From JBGRPZ01 sp041725955 (GTDB lineage: Bacteria > Bacteroidota > Bacteroidia > Bacteroidales > JBGRPZ01): a stretch of 64,000 bases of DNA. The stretch lies in NCBI GenBank assembly GCA_041725955.1, contig JBGRQE010000006.1:1-64000 (forward strand), given 5' to 3'. Shown one piece after another: positions 44,070 to 53,118 of this stretch. How positions within the stretch are numbered: position 1 is the first letter of the stretch; every line of letters begins with the position of its first letter. The translations under genes and the position numbers were made by a program. The notes below the pieces were generated by a model. The model ran no database searches and was not told where the DNA came from. It saw only the letters and a program-made list of their open reading frames with translations.

Positions 44070-44522
44070 TTAATTGTATATACGCAAGGAATTTCCATCA
44101 TAAAAAGTTTTGTATTGAACAAGAGGATACTTGCCCCCTCCACTAACAATTGAACCATCAAGAATTAGATATTTCCTGTTTGTACAAGTATCAACAACCA
44201 TTGGGTATTCAATAGTAAGATGGGTGTAGATATCTCCATTATGACATTTATCGGGTTCATTTGGCGGAGTTCTGTCAAATGCAACAAAATTTTTCCCGTC
44301 TACATTGTATACAATTATTCCCCTGCTTGGCGGTTTTGAATTTAAAAAGGCATAACCTCCAGCTGTGTTTAGTGATATGTATCTGGTGTCGTTTGGATAT
44401 ATAACGAAATTGGTAGGAGGTAGCTTTACATCAGGAATGCCTTCTTTTTTGCATGATTGTGCAAAAGCAAAGCCTGTTAAAATAATTATAATTATAACGA
44501 ATGCCCCAATTTTTAACTTCAT
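44070..44522 (-). CDS. Rieske-fold-like secreted protein without cluster ligands
   Basis: 150 aa. After the signal sequence (GAFVIIIIILTGFAFAQSCKK), perhaps lipidated at that Cys, the pattern is GGYAFLNSKPPSRGIIVYNVDGKNFVAFDRTPPNEPDKC, then KYLILDGSIVSGGGKYPLVQYKT. This matches the arrangement of Bacteroidota Rieske-like lipoproteins. The CxH and CxxH pairs needed for a 2Fe-2S cluster are absent: FDRTCP has become FDRTPP, and only lone Cys remain. A structural or binding role is more likely than electron transfer. Next gene downstream is the basic lipoprotein. Confidence 0.6.
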   Translation of the reverse strand: MKLKIGAFVIIIIILTGFAFAQSCKKEGIPDVKLPPTNFVIYPNDTRYISLNTAGGYAFLNSKPPSRGIIVYNVDGKNFVAFDRTPPNEPDKCHNGDIYTHLTIEYPMVVDTCTNRKYLILDGSIVSGGGKYPLVQYKTFYDGNSLRIYN

Positions 44523-44749
44523 ATCCTTTGTTTTTAGGAATATAACGTACCAATTCCTGCGAAGTTATAAAAAACATTCAATGAAGAAACTAATAATCTT
44601 TTTTGTTTGATATAATCTTTTTTCTTTGTGCGTTAAATTTATTGTTTTGGGTTCTTTTCTAGTCCTTTCATTTTTTGTTGTTTAGCAATAAAAAGTTTGA
44701 ATCTTATATTCTAAAGATAATAGATGAATTACTTTTGAAAAAAAATACT

Positions 44750-46129
44750 ATGAATACTGTTTGCTCTGCTCATATTTTGGTCATTGATGATAATGAAGAT
44801 ATTTTAAAAAGTGCGCGTGTTATTTTACGTCGTCATTTTGATAAAATTACCCTGTTGAATCATCCTCAGTATATTGAAAAATATTTAAAGGAAGGGGTAG
44901 ATTTGGTTTTGTTGGATATGAACTTTAGTCAGGGAGTGAGCAGTGGTGAAGAGGGGATGGAAATATTATCTTTTCTATCCAAAAAATATTCAAGTATACC
45001 TGTTGTATTGATGACCGCATATGCAGAAATTAATCTTGCTGTTAGGGCTATGAAAGAAGGTGCTGCTGACTTTATTGTTAAACCATGGAATAATGAATAT
45101 CTATTACAATCGGTAAAAAACAACTTATTATTAAGCGAACAGCGTAAAGTTTTAGCAGAGAAAAATCAATCTAAGTATAATGATTACATAGCTGAACCCA
45201 ATTTAATTATAGGAGAAGAAAAGGGGTTAAAAGACATTTTTTCTATTGTTAATAAAGTAGCTAAAACCGATGCCAATATATTGATTCTTGGAGAAAATGG
45301 AACGGGTAAAGAAATTATTGCCAAAGCAATTCATAATCGTAGTTTAAGGGCAAAAGAAAAAATGCTTACTGTTGATCTGGGTGCACTGCCTGGAAGTTTG
45401 TTTGAAAGTGAGTTGTTTGGTTATGAAAAAGGGGCATTTACGGGAGCTCAAAAAGCTAGAGTAGGTCGAATGGAAGAGGCTTCAAGAGGAACTTTGTTTC
45501 TGGATGAAATAGGAAATATACCTTTGGAGATGCAAGTAAAGCTTCTATCGGTATTGCAAAGTCGTCAACTGACACGTTTGGGATCAAATAAAGTGATTTC
45601 AATTTCTCCTCGTTTAATTTGTGCTACTAATAGCGAACTGCAAAAAAGTGTAGCTCAGGGAAGTTTTCGTCAAGATCTTTTTTATCGTGTAAATACTGTG
45701 AGCATTTATTTACCTCCTTTGCGTGAGCGTTTGCAGGATATTGATGACTTGGTCAACTATTTTATAGATAAATATGTCCGAAAATATGATTTGGGAGAAA
45801 AATATATAGTCGACTCTAGTGCCTTTGATGCATTGCGAAATTATTCATGGCCTGGTAATGTTCGTGAATTAGAACATGTTGTAGAGCGTGCTTTAATTTT
45901 AACTGAGGGCAATACAATTAAGAGTTTTGATTTGCCAGCTCAAGAATCCAATTTTAATTTTGGTGTCAATGAAGATGAGAATGATTTTAGCTTGAATCTT
46001 GAAGAATTGGAGAAGAAAGCTATAAAAGAAGCTTTACGTAAACATCAGGGTAATTTATCTCAAGCGGCTCGTGAGCTAGGCTTGGGAAGAACTACGCTTT
46101 ACAGAAAGATTACCAGATATGGAATTTAA
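44750..46129 (+). CDS. Sigma-54-dependent response regulator (NtrC family)
   Basis: 459 aa. An N-terminal receiver domain (HILVIDDNEDIL, phospho-acceptor Asp in LVLLDMNFS, Thr in LMTAYAE, Lys in IVKPW) is followed by an AAA+ domain with Walker A GENGTGKE, the sigma-54 contact loop YEKGAFTGAQ, Walker B GTLFLDEIGN and the R-finger region. It ends in a Fis-type helix-turn-helix (NLSQAARELGLGRTTLYRKI). I use the ATG at MNTVCSAHILVID; the frame opens 25 codons earlier. It overlaps the kinase gene by 11 bases. Confidence 0.94.
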   Translation: MNTVCSAHILVIDDNEDILKSARVILRRHFDKITLLNHPQYIEKYLKEGVDLVLLDMNFSQGVSSGEEGMEILSFLSKKYSSIPVVLMTAYAEINLAVRAMKEGAADFIVKPWNNEYLLQSVKNNLLLSEQRKVLAEKNQSKYNDYIAEPNLIIGEEKGLKDIFSIVNKVAKTDANILILGENGTGKEIIAKAIHNRSLRAKEKMLTVDLGALPGSLFESELFGYEKGAFTGAQKARVGRMEEASRGTLFLDEIGNIPLEMQVKLLSVLQSRQLTRLGSNKVISISPRLICATNSELQKSVAQGSFRQDLFYRVNTVSIYLPPLRERLQDIDDLVNYFIDKYVRKYDLGEKYIVDSSAFDALRNYSWPGNVRELEHVVERALILTEGNTIKSFDLPAQESNFNFGVNEDENDFSLNLEELEKKAIKEALRKHQGNLSQAARELGLGRTTLYRKITRYGI

Positions 46130-47492
46130 ATCCTACAGATATCGTGTTTTATTTAGATTATTATTACTGGTTGTTACAATATTTTTGATTGTTTATGCCT
46201 TTAGTCGTTTTCAATGGTATGTTACCCGAATTGGCTTGTTGGTGATTTTAATTTTTCAAATTGTGGATCTAATTCGATTCCACGAACGTTGGATAAAGAA
46301 GTTTAGTCATTTATTGGATTTAATACGAATGAACGATTTTTCGTATCGTTTTTCCAATTCAAACGAAGATAGCGGAATAAAGAAGTTTGAGTCGTCTATG
46401 GATGCAATTCTTGAAGCATATCGGAATTTACGTATTAATAAAGAAGCTCATTACCAATATTTGCTCACTGTTTTAGAACATAGTAAAACAGCAACATTAT
46501 GTTTTGATGAAGAAGGTAAAATACATCTAACAAATCGTGCTTGTAGAGATTTGTTTGCAGGTGTGAGCTTGAGTAATATTAATACGCTAAGTTCATTTTC
46601 TCCTTTATTGCTCGATCAACTTAAAGGTGATATTATTGAGGAAAAGCAGATTATACATCTTAAAAGGAATCGTATACAGGCTTCTTTTTCTTTGTCAGTG
46701 ACTTCTTTTTTTCTTCAAGAGCAATCTTATCGATTGGTTTCTTTTAGTGATGTTACAGCAGAGCTTGAAAATCAAGAGCAAGAATCATATAAAAAACTAG
46801 TTAGGGTATTGATTCATGAAATAATGAATAGTATTACCCCAATTACTTCTTTAAGTGTTTTGTTAAAGGATGTTATGAATACATATGTTCCTGGGCAAAT
46901 GGTTGATAAGGATGATTTGTTGGATCTTCAAGAGGGTTTATCAACAATAGTTGACCGCAGTAAGAGCTTAACTTCTTTTGTGAAACGATATAAAAAGATA
47001 AGCCAGTTGCCCAAACCTGTTTATTCTAATATTGATTTAATTCAACTAGTAAAGCATGTAAAAGTATTGATGCAGGCTGAATTAAATAAAAAAGGTGTGC
47101 AATTAGTTATAAAATCATTTAGTAATAATTCAAAATGGATTAGTGGCGATCATGATATGCTGATGCAGGTTTTGATAAATTTAGTAACCAATGCCTGGCA
47201 TTCTTGTATTCATAAAGAAAATCCCTGTATCGAGATAGGGTATAAAATCTTGAACCGGCAGTTTATGCTTTGGATTAGAGATAATGGATCGGGAATGAGT
47301 AAGGAGGTTCAGGAAAATATTTTTGTTCCTTTTTTTACTACTAAAAAGTCGGGTTCGGGTATTGGGTTAAGCTTGTCTAAAGAGATATTAAGATTACATA
47401 ATGCTTCTATTCATGTTGAATCAGAAATAAATAAAGGAAGTTGTTTTACCCTTGGATTTGAATTATTATCTGATGAAAATGTGAAGGAATAA
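46119..47492 (+). CDS. Membrane sensor histidine kinase (NtrY-like)
   Basis: 457 aa. Two N-terminal membrane helices (VLFRLLLLVVTIFLIVYAF and RIGLLVILIFQIVDLI), a PAS-like region (LTVLEHSKTATLCFDEEGKIHLTN), a phospho-acceptor His in VLIHEIMNSITPITSLS, and a HATPase domain with NLVTNAWHS (N box), WIRDNGSGM (G1) and TTKKSGSGIGLSLS (F/G2). The partner of the overlapping NtrC-type regulator. The almost absent extracytoplasmic loop suggests sensing within the membrane or cytosol. Confidence 0.93.
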   Translation: MEFKSYRYRVLFRLLLLVVTIFLIVYAFSRFQWYVTRIGLLVILIFQIVDLIRFHERWIKKFSHLLDLIRMNDFSYRFSNSNEDSGIKKFESSMDAILEAYRNLRINKEAHYQYLLTVLEHSKTATLCFDEEGKIHLTNRACRDLFAGVSLSNINTLSSFSPLLLDQLKGDIIEEKQIIHLKRNRIQASFSLSVTSFFLQEQSYRLVSFSDVTAELENQEQESYKKLVRVLIHEIMNSITPITSLSVLLKDVMNTYVPGQMVDKDDLLDLQEGLSTIVDRSKSLTSFVKRYKKISQLPKPVYSNIDLIQLVKHVKVLMQAELNKKGVQLVIKSFSNNSKWISGDHDMLMQVLINLVTNAWHSCIHKENPCIEIGYKILNRQFMLWIRDNGSGMSKEVQENIFVPFFTTKKSGSGIGLSLSKEILRLHNASIHVESEINKGSCFTLGFELLSDENVKE

Positions 47493-47556
47493 TATCCTTA
47501 TGATTTTCGTTAATTAATTATTTAATTTTGGAGGGAATTTAGAAAAGATATTTGGG

Positions 47557-49413
47557 ATGGCCAAAAGGAATCTGTCAAACAGACGACATATTATTTTTAG
47601 AATATTTCTTATTGTAGCAGCAATTCTGCTGGTGCGCTTATTCTTTTTGCAAGTACTGGACAATGAATATAAATTGTCGGCAGAAAACAATGCCATTAGA
47701 CATGTTACTCTTTATCCTTTAAGAGGTATGATCTATGACCGTGATAATAAACTGATGGTTTATAACGAACCTGCCTATGATTTAATGATTATTCCTCGAA
47801 AGGTAAAAATTGAAGATACTCTGGAGTTTTGTAATTTTTTAAGTATTGAGAAAGAGGATTTTATAAAGCGGATGAAACGATGCAAAGGCTATTCGTATTC
47901 CATTCCTAGTATTTTCCTTGGGCAGCTATCAAGAGAAGATTATGGTTTTTTAGCTGAAAACTTATATAAATATCCGGGTTTTTATGTTCAGTCAAGAACC
48001 TTGCGAAAATATCCTTTTCCAATTGCAGCACATACCTTTGGATATATTGGAGAAGTAAATGATCGTGAAACAGAACGTGATTCGTATTATCGTTCTGGCG
48101 ATTATATTGGGAAAAGCGGATTGGAAAAGTTTTATGAAAAAGATCTTCGGGGACGTAAGGGTAAAAAAATTATGCTTGTCGATGTTTTCCGTCGTGAAAA
48201 AGGAAGTTATAAAAACGGTAAATATGATACGATTCCTATTCATGGAAAAGATCTTACAATTTCATTAGATGCCGATTTGCAGTCTTATGCCGAGCAATTG
48301 ATGCAAAATAAAAAAGGGAGTATAGTTGCTATTGAGCCTGGATCGGGTGAGATTCTGGCTTTTGTTACTAGTCCTACTTACGACCCTAATCTTTTGGTAG
48401 GTAGAGTGAGAGGGAAAAATTACGGACTTTTGCAGAACGACAGTTTGAACCCGCTGATGAATAGAGCTGTATTGGGTGCGTATTCTCCGGGATCTACTTT
48501 TAAAATGATTACAGGGCTAATCGGTCTTCAGGAAGGAGTTGTAAATAGTTATACTAAATTTTATTGTGAAGGGCGAGAAGCAAGGCCAATCCGTTGTTCG
48601 CACTACCATGAATCACCAATTAATATAATGGGGGGTATTCAGCAAAGTTGCAATCCTTTTTTCTGGCAAACATTTAAAAGGTGTATGGAGGATAAAAAAT
48701 TTGGCAATATTAAGGATGCATATAAAAATTGGTATAATCATGTAAGGAGTTTTGGCCTGGGAGAAAAATTTAATACTGATATTCCTTTTGAGGTAAGCGG
48801 TAAAGTTCCTAAAATGGAATATTTTGATAAAATTTATCGAGGCCGCTGGAATGCTTTAACGGTTCGTTCTTTATCTATCGGACAGGGAGAATTGTTAGTT
48901 ACTCCACTTCAATTGGCTAATCTGGCAGCAATTTTTGGCAATAAAGGCTATTATTATGCTCCCCATTTTATTCGTGAAAAAGATCATAAATGGGATGACA
49001 CATATGGTAAGAAAATTTATACAACCATAGATAGTGTTTACTATAATGTGGTTAGAGAGGGAATGCTGGAAGTGTTTGAAGGAGCTCATGGTACTGCTCG
49101 TTTTTATAAGGTTCCGGGAGTTGTAGCAGCCGGAAAAACAGGAACTGTAGAGAATAATCATGGTAAAGACCATAGTGTATTCTTGTCTTTTGCTCCATAT
49201 AATAAACCAAAGATTGCTATTTCTGTAATTGTTGAAAATGGTGGGTTCGGAACAAAATGGGCTGCTCCAATTGCTAGTTTGCTTACAGAAAAATATATAA
49301 ACGATACAATTAAGCGTCCTGCATTAGAGAAACGAATTATGGAGGGCGATTTAATTCATCCTAAGGAAAAAATTATTAAACAAATTAAGAAGAATAAACT
49401 TGAGACGAGATAG
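47557..49413 (+). CDS. mrdA: Penicillin-binding protein 2 (elongation transpeptidase)
   Basis: Class B PBP that cross-links peptidoglycan during cell elongation with RodA. A membrane anchor (HIIFRIFLIVAAILLVRLFFL) precedes the dimerisation domain. The transpeptidase motifs are SPGSTFKM (Ser313, Lys316), SCN in IQQSCNPFFW and KTGT near residue 530. 618 aa, typical. Its end overlaps the rodA start by 14 bases. The upstream kinase gene ends 65 bases away. Confidence 0.95.
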   Translation: MAKRNLSNRRHIIFRIFLIVAAILLVRLFFLQVLDNEYKLSAENNAIRHVTLYPLRGMIYDRDNKLMVYNEPAYDLMIIPRKVKIEDTLEFCNFLSIEKEDFIKRMKRCKGYSYSIPSIFLGQLSREDYGFLAENLYKYPGFYVQSRTLRKYPFPIAAHTFGYIGEVNDRETERDSYYRSGDYIGKSGLEKFYEKDLRGRKGKKIMLVDVFRREKGSYKNGKYDTIPIHGKDLTISLDADLQSYAEQLMQNKKGSIVAIEPGSGEILAFVTSPTYDPNLLVGRVRGKNYGLLQNDSLNPLMNRAVLGAYSPGSTFKMITGLIGLQEGVVNSYTKFYCEGREARPIRCSHYHESPINIMGGIQQSCNPFFWQTFKRCMEDKKFGNIKDAYKNWYNHVRSFGLGEKFNTDIPFEVSGKVPKMEYFDKIYRGRWNALTVRSLSIGQGELLVTPLQLANLAAIFGNKGYYYAPHFIREKDHKWDDTYGKKIYTTIDSVYYNVVREGMLEVFEGAHGTARFYKVPGVVAAGKTGTVENNHGKDHSVFLSFAPYNKPKIAISVIVENGGFGTKWAAPIASLLTEKYINDTIKRPALEKRIMEGDLIHPKEKIIKQIKKNKLETR

Positions 49414-50656
49414 GCTAATTAGTAAACCAGATAGTATATGTTTGCTGCTGATTTTGATTCTAATGTTTTTAGGATGGTTAAATATTTATGCAGCAGTTTA
49501 TGATGATGCTCATTCCAGCATTTTTGATATTTCACAACGTTATGGAAAACAATTACTATGGATTGGTGCTTCAATGGTGCTGGGTGTGGTGGTGATGATG
49601 CTTGAAGCCCGAATTATACCGGCTTTCTCTTTTGTGGTTTATATTTTTATGTTGGCTTTGCTTGTAGGTGTTTTGTTTTTTGGTTCGACAATAGCTGGCG
49701 CTAAGTCTTGGTTTAAAATAGGTTCCTTTGCTATACAACCCGCTGAATTTGCAAAGTTTGCAACTTGCTTGGCTTTGGCGCGTTATTTGTCGCAGGTAAA
49801 TATAGATTTGAGTAAATTTAAAGATCAAATTTCTGCAGCTGCTATTATCCTTCTTCCATCGATTTTAATTTTATTGCAGAATGATACTGGCTCGGCTTTG
49901 GTATATTTCTCATTGGTTTTTGTTTTATATCGTGAGGGATTGTCTGGTTATTTTTTGGTGTTAGGATTGCTTTGTGCTACATTATTTGTTTTAAGCTTGT
50001 TGTTCTATGAAGTTTATGTGATTTTGGGATTGGCCCTTGTCTCGGTTTTCCTTTACTATATTGTGCGTAACCATAAAAAAGCAATTCTCTCGGTAGTAGG
50101 GTTCTTTTTATTGTCTTCCTTGTTTGTGGGGAGTGTTGATTATGCTTTTAATAATGTATTAGAGCCTCATCAGAAGAAACGTATTAATGTTTTGTTGGGG
50201 ATTGAAAAGGATAATCGAGGTGCTGGTTATAATGTTTTTCAGTCTAAAACAGCAATTGGTTCAGGAGGCTTTGCTGGAAAGGGGTTTTTGCAGGGAACAC
50301 AAACTAAAGGTAATTTCGTTCCAGAACAAGATACCGATTTTATTTTCTGTACTGTAGGTGAAGAATGGGGCTTTGTAGGAACTTTTGTTGTTGTTATACT
50401 ATTTGTTTTGCTTTTTGCACGACTATTATTCCTTGCAGAGCGTCAGCGATCGGTATTTAATAGAATGTATGGCTATGGAGTAGTCAGTATTTTATTTTTC
50501 CACTTTATGGTTAATATATCCATGACTATTGGTCTTGCACCAGTTATTGGAATCCCTCTACCTTTTTTTAGTTATGGAGGATCATCTTTATGGGGATTTA
50601 GTATTCTTATTTTTATTTTTCTTAAGCTTGATGCTACTCGCTTAGAATCTTTGTAA
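49400..50656 (+). CDS. rodA: Rod shape-determining protein RodA
   Basis: SEDS-family peptidoglycan polymerase with about ten membrane helices. Conserved blocks: GAKSWFKIGSFAIQPAEFAK, PSILILLQNDTGSALVYF, GIGGFAGKGFLQGTQ-like (GSGGFAGKGFLQGTQTKG), PEQDTDFIFCTVGEEWGF and GIPLPFFSYGGSSLWG. The catalytic Asp lies in the loop before the late helices. 418 aa. The only start that keeps the N-terminus is a TTG inside the end of mrdA, so the two are translationally coupled. Confidence 0.94.
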   Translation: MRRDRLISKPDSICLLLILILMFLGWLNIYAAVYDDAHSSIFDISQRYGKQLLWIGASMVLGVVVMMLEARIIPAFSFVVYIFMLALLVGVLFFGSTIAGAKSWFKIGSFAIQPAEFAKFATCLALARYLSQVNIDLSKFKDQISAAAIILLPSILILLQNDTGSALVYFSLVFVLYREGLSGYFLVLGLLCATLFVLSLLFYEVYVILGLALVSVFLYYIVRNHKKAILSVVGFFLLSSLFVGSVDYAFNNVLEPHQKKRINVLLGIEKDNRGAGYNVFQSKTAIGSGGFAGKGFLQGTQTKGNFVPEQDTDFIFCTVGEEWGFVGTFVVVILFVLLFARLLFLAERQRSVFNRMYGYGVVSILFFHFMVNISMTIGLAPVIGIPLPFFSYGGSSLWGFSILIFIFLKLDATRLESL

Positions 50657-50830
50657 GAATTCTTGAGAATATTAAGATGTAAAGATGGGATTAATCCGAA
50701 ATTATTATAGAAATGTTTTCTTTCATTATATATCTGAGCTACTTTAAGCAAGAAAAAGTTTAGATCCCTTATTTTGAATTGGAATAAAAACGCGAAAAAA
50801 AACTAAAAAGAAAGTGCAGGATAAAAAAAA

Positions 50831-50850
50831 AGCCTGACTTTTGTCAGGCT
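50831..50850 (-). terminator. Terminator of tRNA-Phe
   Basis: A perfect stem AGCCTGAC / GTCAGGCT, 4 bases off the tRNA 3' end region, followed on the minus strand by nine T. Confidence 0.9.
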
Positions 50851-50854
50851 TTTG

Positions 50855-50927
50855 TGGTGCCACCTGGAATCGAACCAGGGACACAAGGATTTTCAGTCCT
50901 TTGCTCTACCAACTGAGCTATGGCACC
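50855..50927 (-). tRNA. tRNA-Phe (anticodon GAA)
   Basis: A 73-base cloverleaf on the minus strand. Acceptor stem GGTGCCA / TGGCACC, D-arm GCTCAGTTGGTAGAGC, anticodon loop CTGAAAA giving GAA, T-arm CCTGG-TTCGATTC-CCAGG. A73 is the discriminator. CCA is not encoded. Confidence 0.97.
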
Positions 50928-50974
50928 GTTTTGTTTGTTTGCTTTTGAGTGTCTGTTTCCCCTCAACTGCGATG

Positions 50975-51006
50975 CAAATATACATCGAAAAAGATATACT
51001 ATCCAA
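50975..51006 (-). promoter_or_regulatory. Promoter of tRNA-Phe
   Basis: On the minus strand TTG is followed by 21 bases and TATATTTG, a match to the Bacteroidota consensus, about 45 bases before the mature tRNA. Confidence 0.7.
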
Positions 51007-51047
51007 ATATTTTTTTCTAAAAATGTCTATTTAAAAAGGTTTTAGAT

Positions 51048-51055
51048 TAATTTTG
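51048..51055 (+). promoter_or_regulatory. Candidate -7 box for coaX
   Basis: TAATTTTG matches TAnnTTTG, 29 bases before the coaX ATG. No TTG at the right distance. It is divergent from the tRNA promoter. Confidence 0.4.
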
Positions 51056-51084
51056 ATAGTGTTTTTCAATTTAAATATCTATAT

Positions 51085-51810
51085 ATGAGATTGGTAATTG
51101 ACTGCGGAAATACCCTTAAAAAAGTATCAGTTTTTTATGAAAATGAAATAATTTTTGAAGAAAAGAGCGAAAATTTAGATGTGAGTATGTTGGAAAGGAT
51201 AAAAAAAGATTATCCAAAACTCGAAAGTTCTATTATTTGCTCTGTAACTGACTATCCAAAGGAGGTAGATTCTTTCCTTGAAAGTAATTTTCGGCACTTT
51301 GTGATGAATAATAAATTACCTCTTCCTTTTGAGTGTGGTTATCTGCAACCCGAGAAATTGGGTATGGATCGTGCTGCTGCTGTAGCTGCGGTTCAATATT
51401 TGTATCCTGGCGAAAGTGCTTTGGCTATTGATGCAGGTACATGTATAACTATAGATTTAATTCAAGAAGGAAGGCTTTATTGTGGTGGATTAATATCGCC
51501 AGGAATTAAAATGCGCTTAAAAGCTTTAAATCACTTTACCAATCGCTTGCCACTGTACGAAATTCAAGATAATGCAGAATTGCTTGGGAGAACAACACAA
51601 GCTTCTGTACTTTCGGGCGTTCTTAATGGTACACTTGCCGAAATAGATGGTTTGATTGATAAATATCGTGACGAGTTTGGTGATCTGAAGGTGGTGGTAA
51701 GTGGTGGCGACTATAAATATTTTGATAAAAGGTTAAAAAATAACATCTTTGCAATCCCAAATATCGTTTTGTTGGGCTTAAATGTAATACTCGAATTTAA
51801 TGACAATTAG
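51085..51810 (+). CDS. coaX: Type III pantothenate kinase CoaX
   Basis: First step of coenzyme A synthesis. ASKHA-fold motifs: LVIDCGNTLKK (phosphate 1), GMDRAAAVAAVQYLYPG, LAIDAGTCITIDLI and CGGLISPGIKMRLKALNHFTNRLP. 241 aa. Insensitive to CoA feedback as a family. First gene of the envelope cluster that runs to lptC; its end overlaps the next gene by 11 bases. Confidence 0.95.
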   Translation: MRLVIDCGNTLKKVSVFYENEIIFEEKSENLDVSMLERIKKDYPKLESSIICSVTDYPKEVDSFLESNFRHFVMNNKLPLPFECGYLQPEKLGMDRAAAVAAVQYLYPGESALAIDAGTCITIDLIQEGRLYCGGLISPGIKMRLKALNHFTNRLPLYEIQDNAELLGRTTQASVLSGVLNGTLAEIDGLIDKYRDEFGDLKVVVSGGDYKYFDKRLKNNIFAIPNIVLLGLNVILEFNDN

Positions 51811-53095
51811 GAAACTTTATCTTACAATTCTACTGTCAATTTGCATGCTGACTGGTTTGAAAGATCTTATTGGTCAGAGCAGTACTAACTCTCCTTATTC
51901 TCGCTTTGGAATAGGTATGTTAGATAATCAGAAATCAAACGTAATATCCAAAAGTATGGGTGGTATTGGTCAGGGGGTCTTTAGTAGAACCTTTATAAAT
52001 CCAATGAACCCAGCGTCTTATGCGGCTTTTGATACTTTATCGTTTCATTTTGATGGAGCTGTTTCTGCTTCTATCCTAAGTTTAAAATCTGCAAATAACA
52101 GTGCCTCAGCCAATAGTGGTTCAGTAGATTATCTAACCTTTGGATTCCCTATTAATCGTTTCTGGAGGGCTAGTTTTGGATTATTGCCATTTAGTAATGT
52201 AACTTATGATGTATTAAAGGTACGTGATGGTGGTGATAATATTGGATCTATTAACCAGATATACAATGGTAGTGGAGGATTTAACCAAGTATATATAGGT
52301 AGTGGGTTTAAAGTTATGCCTAATTTATTTGTCGGTTTTAATGCTTACTACGTTTTTGGTAGTATTGCCAGAGCCAGAGAATTAGGTGTTCCTGAACAAA
52401 ATAATGCCTATGAAACTCGTGTGACAGAAAAATTGCGGGCAAGTGATTATTACTTTGATTTTGGTGTGCAATATTTTCGCAATTTAAAAGATGATTTAAA
52501 ATTGGGAATGGGAGCAACCTTTTCGCCTCAAAACCAATTGTCTGCTAAACGAGATTATTTTGCTTATAACTTCCAGAAATCTGGAACAGGACTTGAAAAA
52601 AATCAAGATACTATTATAAGCCGTCCTGAAGAAAAAGGAAATATGAAGTTCCCTCTAAACTTTGGCTTGGGATTCTCTATCGAAAAAGATAGAAATTGGA
52701 TGATTGGTACCGATTTTACTTACGCGAATTGGAAAAACTATAGTTCTTTTGGTCAATCATTTTCAACAATAAAAGATTCCTGGAGTTTCAAGGTAGGAGG
52801 ATATTGGTTACCTGATAATAGAAGTATTGCTAACTTCCTTAACCGTTCCATTTATCGCGTTGGATTTCATTATGGAGATTCCTATTATAAGATTAATAAT
52901 CAGTCGATTCCTGAGTATGGCATAAACTTTGGAGTTAGTTTTCCTTTCAGGAAAAATCAGTCAAGCATTAACCTAGGTATAGAATATGGAGGTTTAGGCA
53001 AAGCTGTAGATAATCTGGTCAAGGAGAGTTATTTCAAATTTAGTCTTGGAATAAGTATTCATGAAAAGTGGTTCGTAAAATATAAATATTATTAG
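51800..53095 (+). CDS. Outer-membrane beta-barrel protein (OmpP1/FadL-like)
   Basis: 431 aa. After a signal peptide (LYLTILLSICMLTGLKDLIGQ) it has SPYSRFGIGML and MGGIGQGVFSRTFINPMNPASYAAF. That GxG...NPAsy pattern is the N-terminal plug region of the FadL/OmpP1-like family in Bacteroidota. Amphipathic beta-strands continue to the C-terminal aromatic end (WFVKYKYY). This protein is regularly encoded after coaX and before a TPR protein in the phylum. Likely transport of a hydrophobic compound or assembly role; unproven. Confidence 0.8.
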   Translation: MTIRKLYLTILLSICMLTGLKDLIGQSSTNSPYSRFGIGMLDNQKSNVISKSMGGIGQGVFSRTFINPMNPASYAAFDTLSFHFDGAVSASILSLKSANNSASANSGSVDYLTFGFPINRFWRASFGLLPFSNVTYDVLKVRDGGDNIGSINQIYNGSGGFNQVYIGSGFKVMPNLFVGFNAYYVFGSIARARELGVPEQNNAYETRVTEKLRASDYYFDFGVQYFRNLKDDLKLGMGATFSPQNQLSAKRDYFAYNFQKSGTGLEKNQDTIISRPEEKGNMKFPLNFGLGFSIEKDRNWMIGTDFTYANWKNYSSFGQSFSTIKDSWSFKVGGYWLPDNRSIANFLNRSIYRVGFHYGDSYYKINNQSIPEYGINFGVSFPFRKNQSSINLGIEYGGLGKAVDNLVKESYFKFSLGISIHEKWFVKYKYY

Positions 53096-53118
53096 TAGTA
53101 ACATTTTTTAAAATCAGC

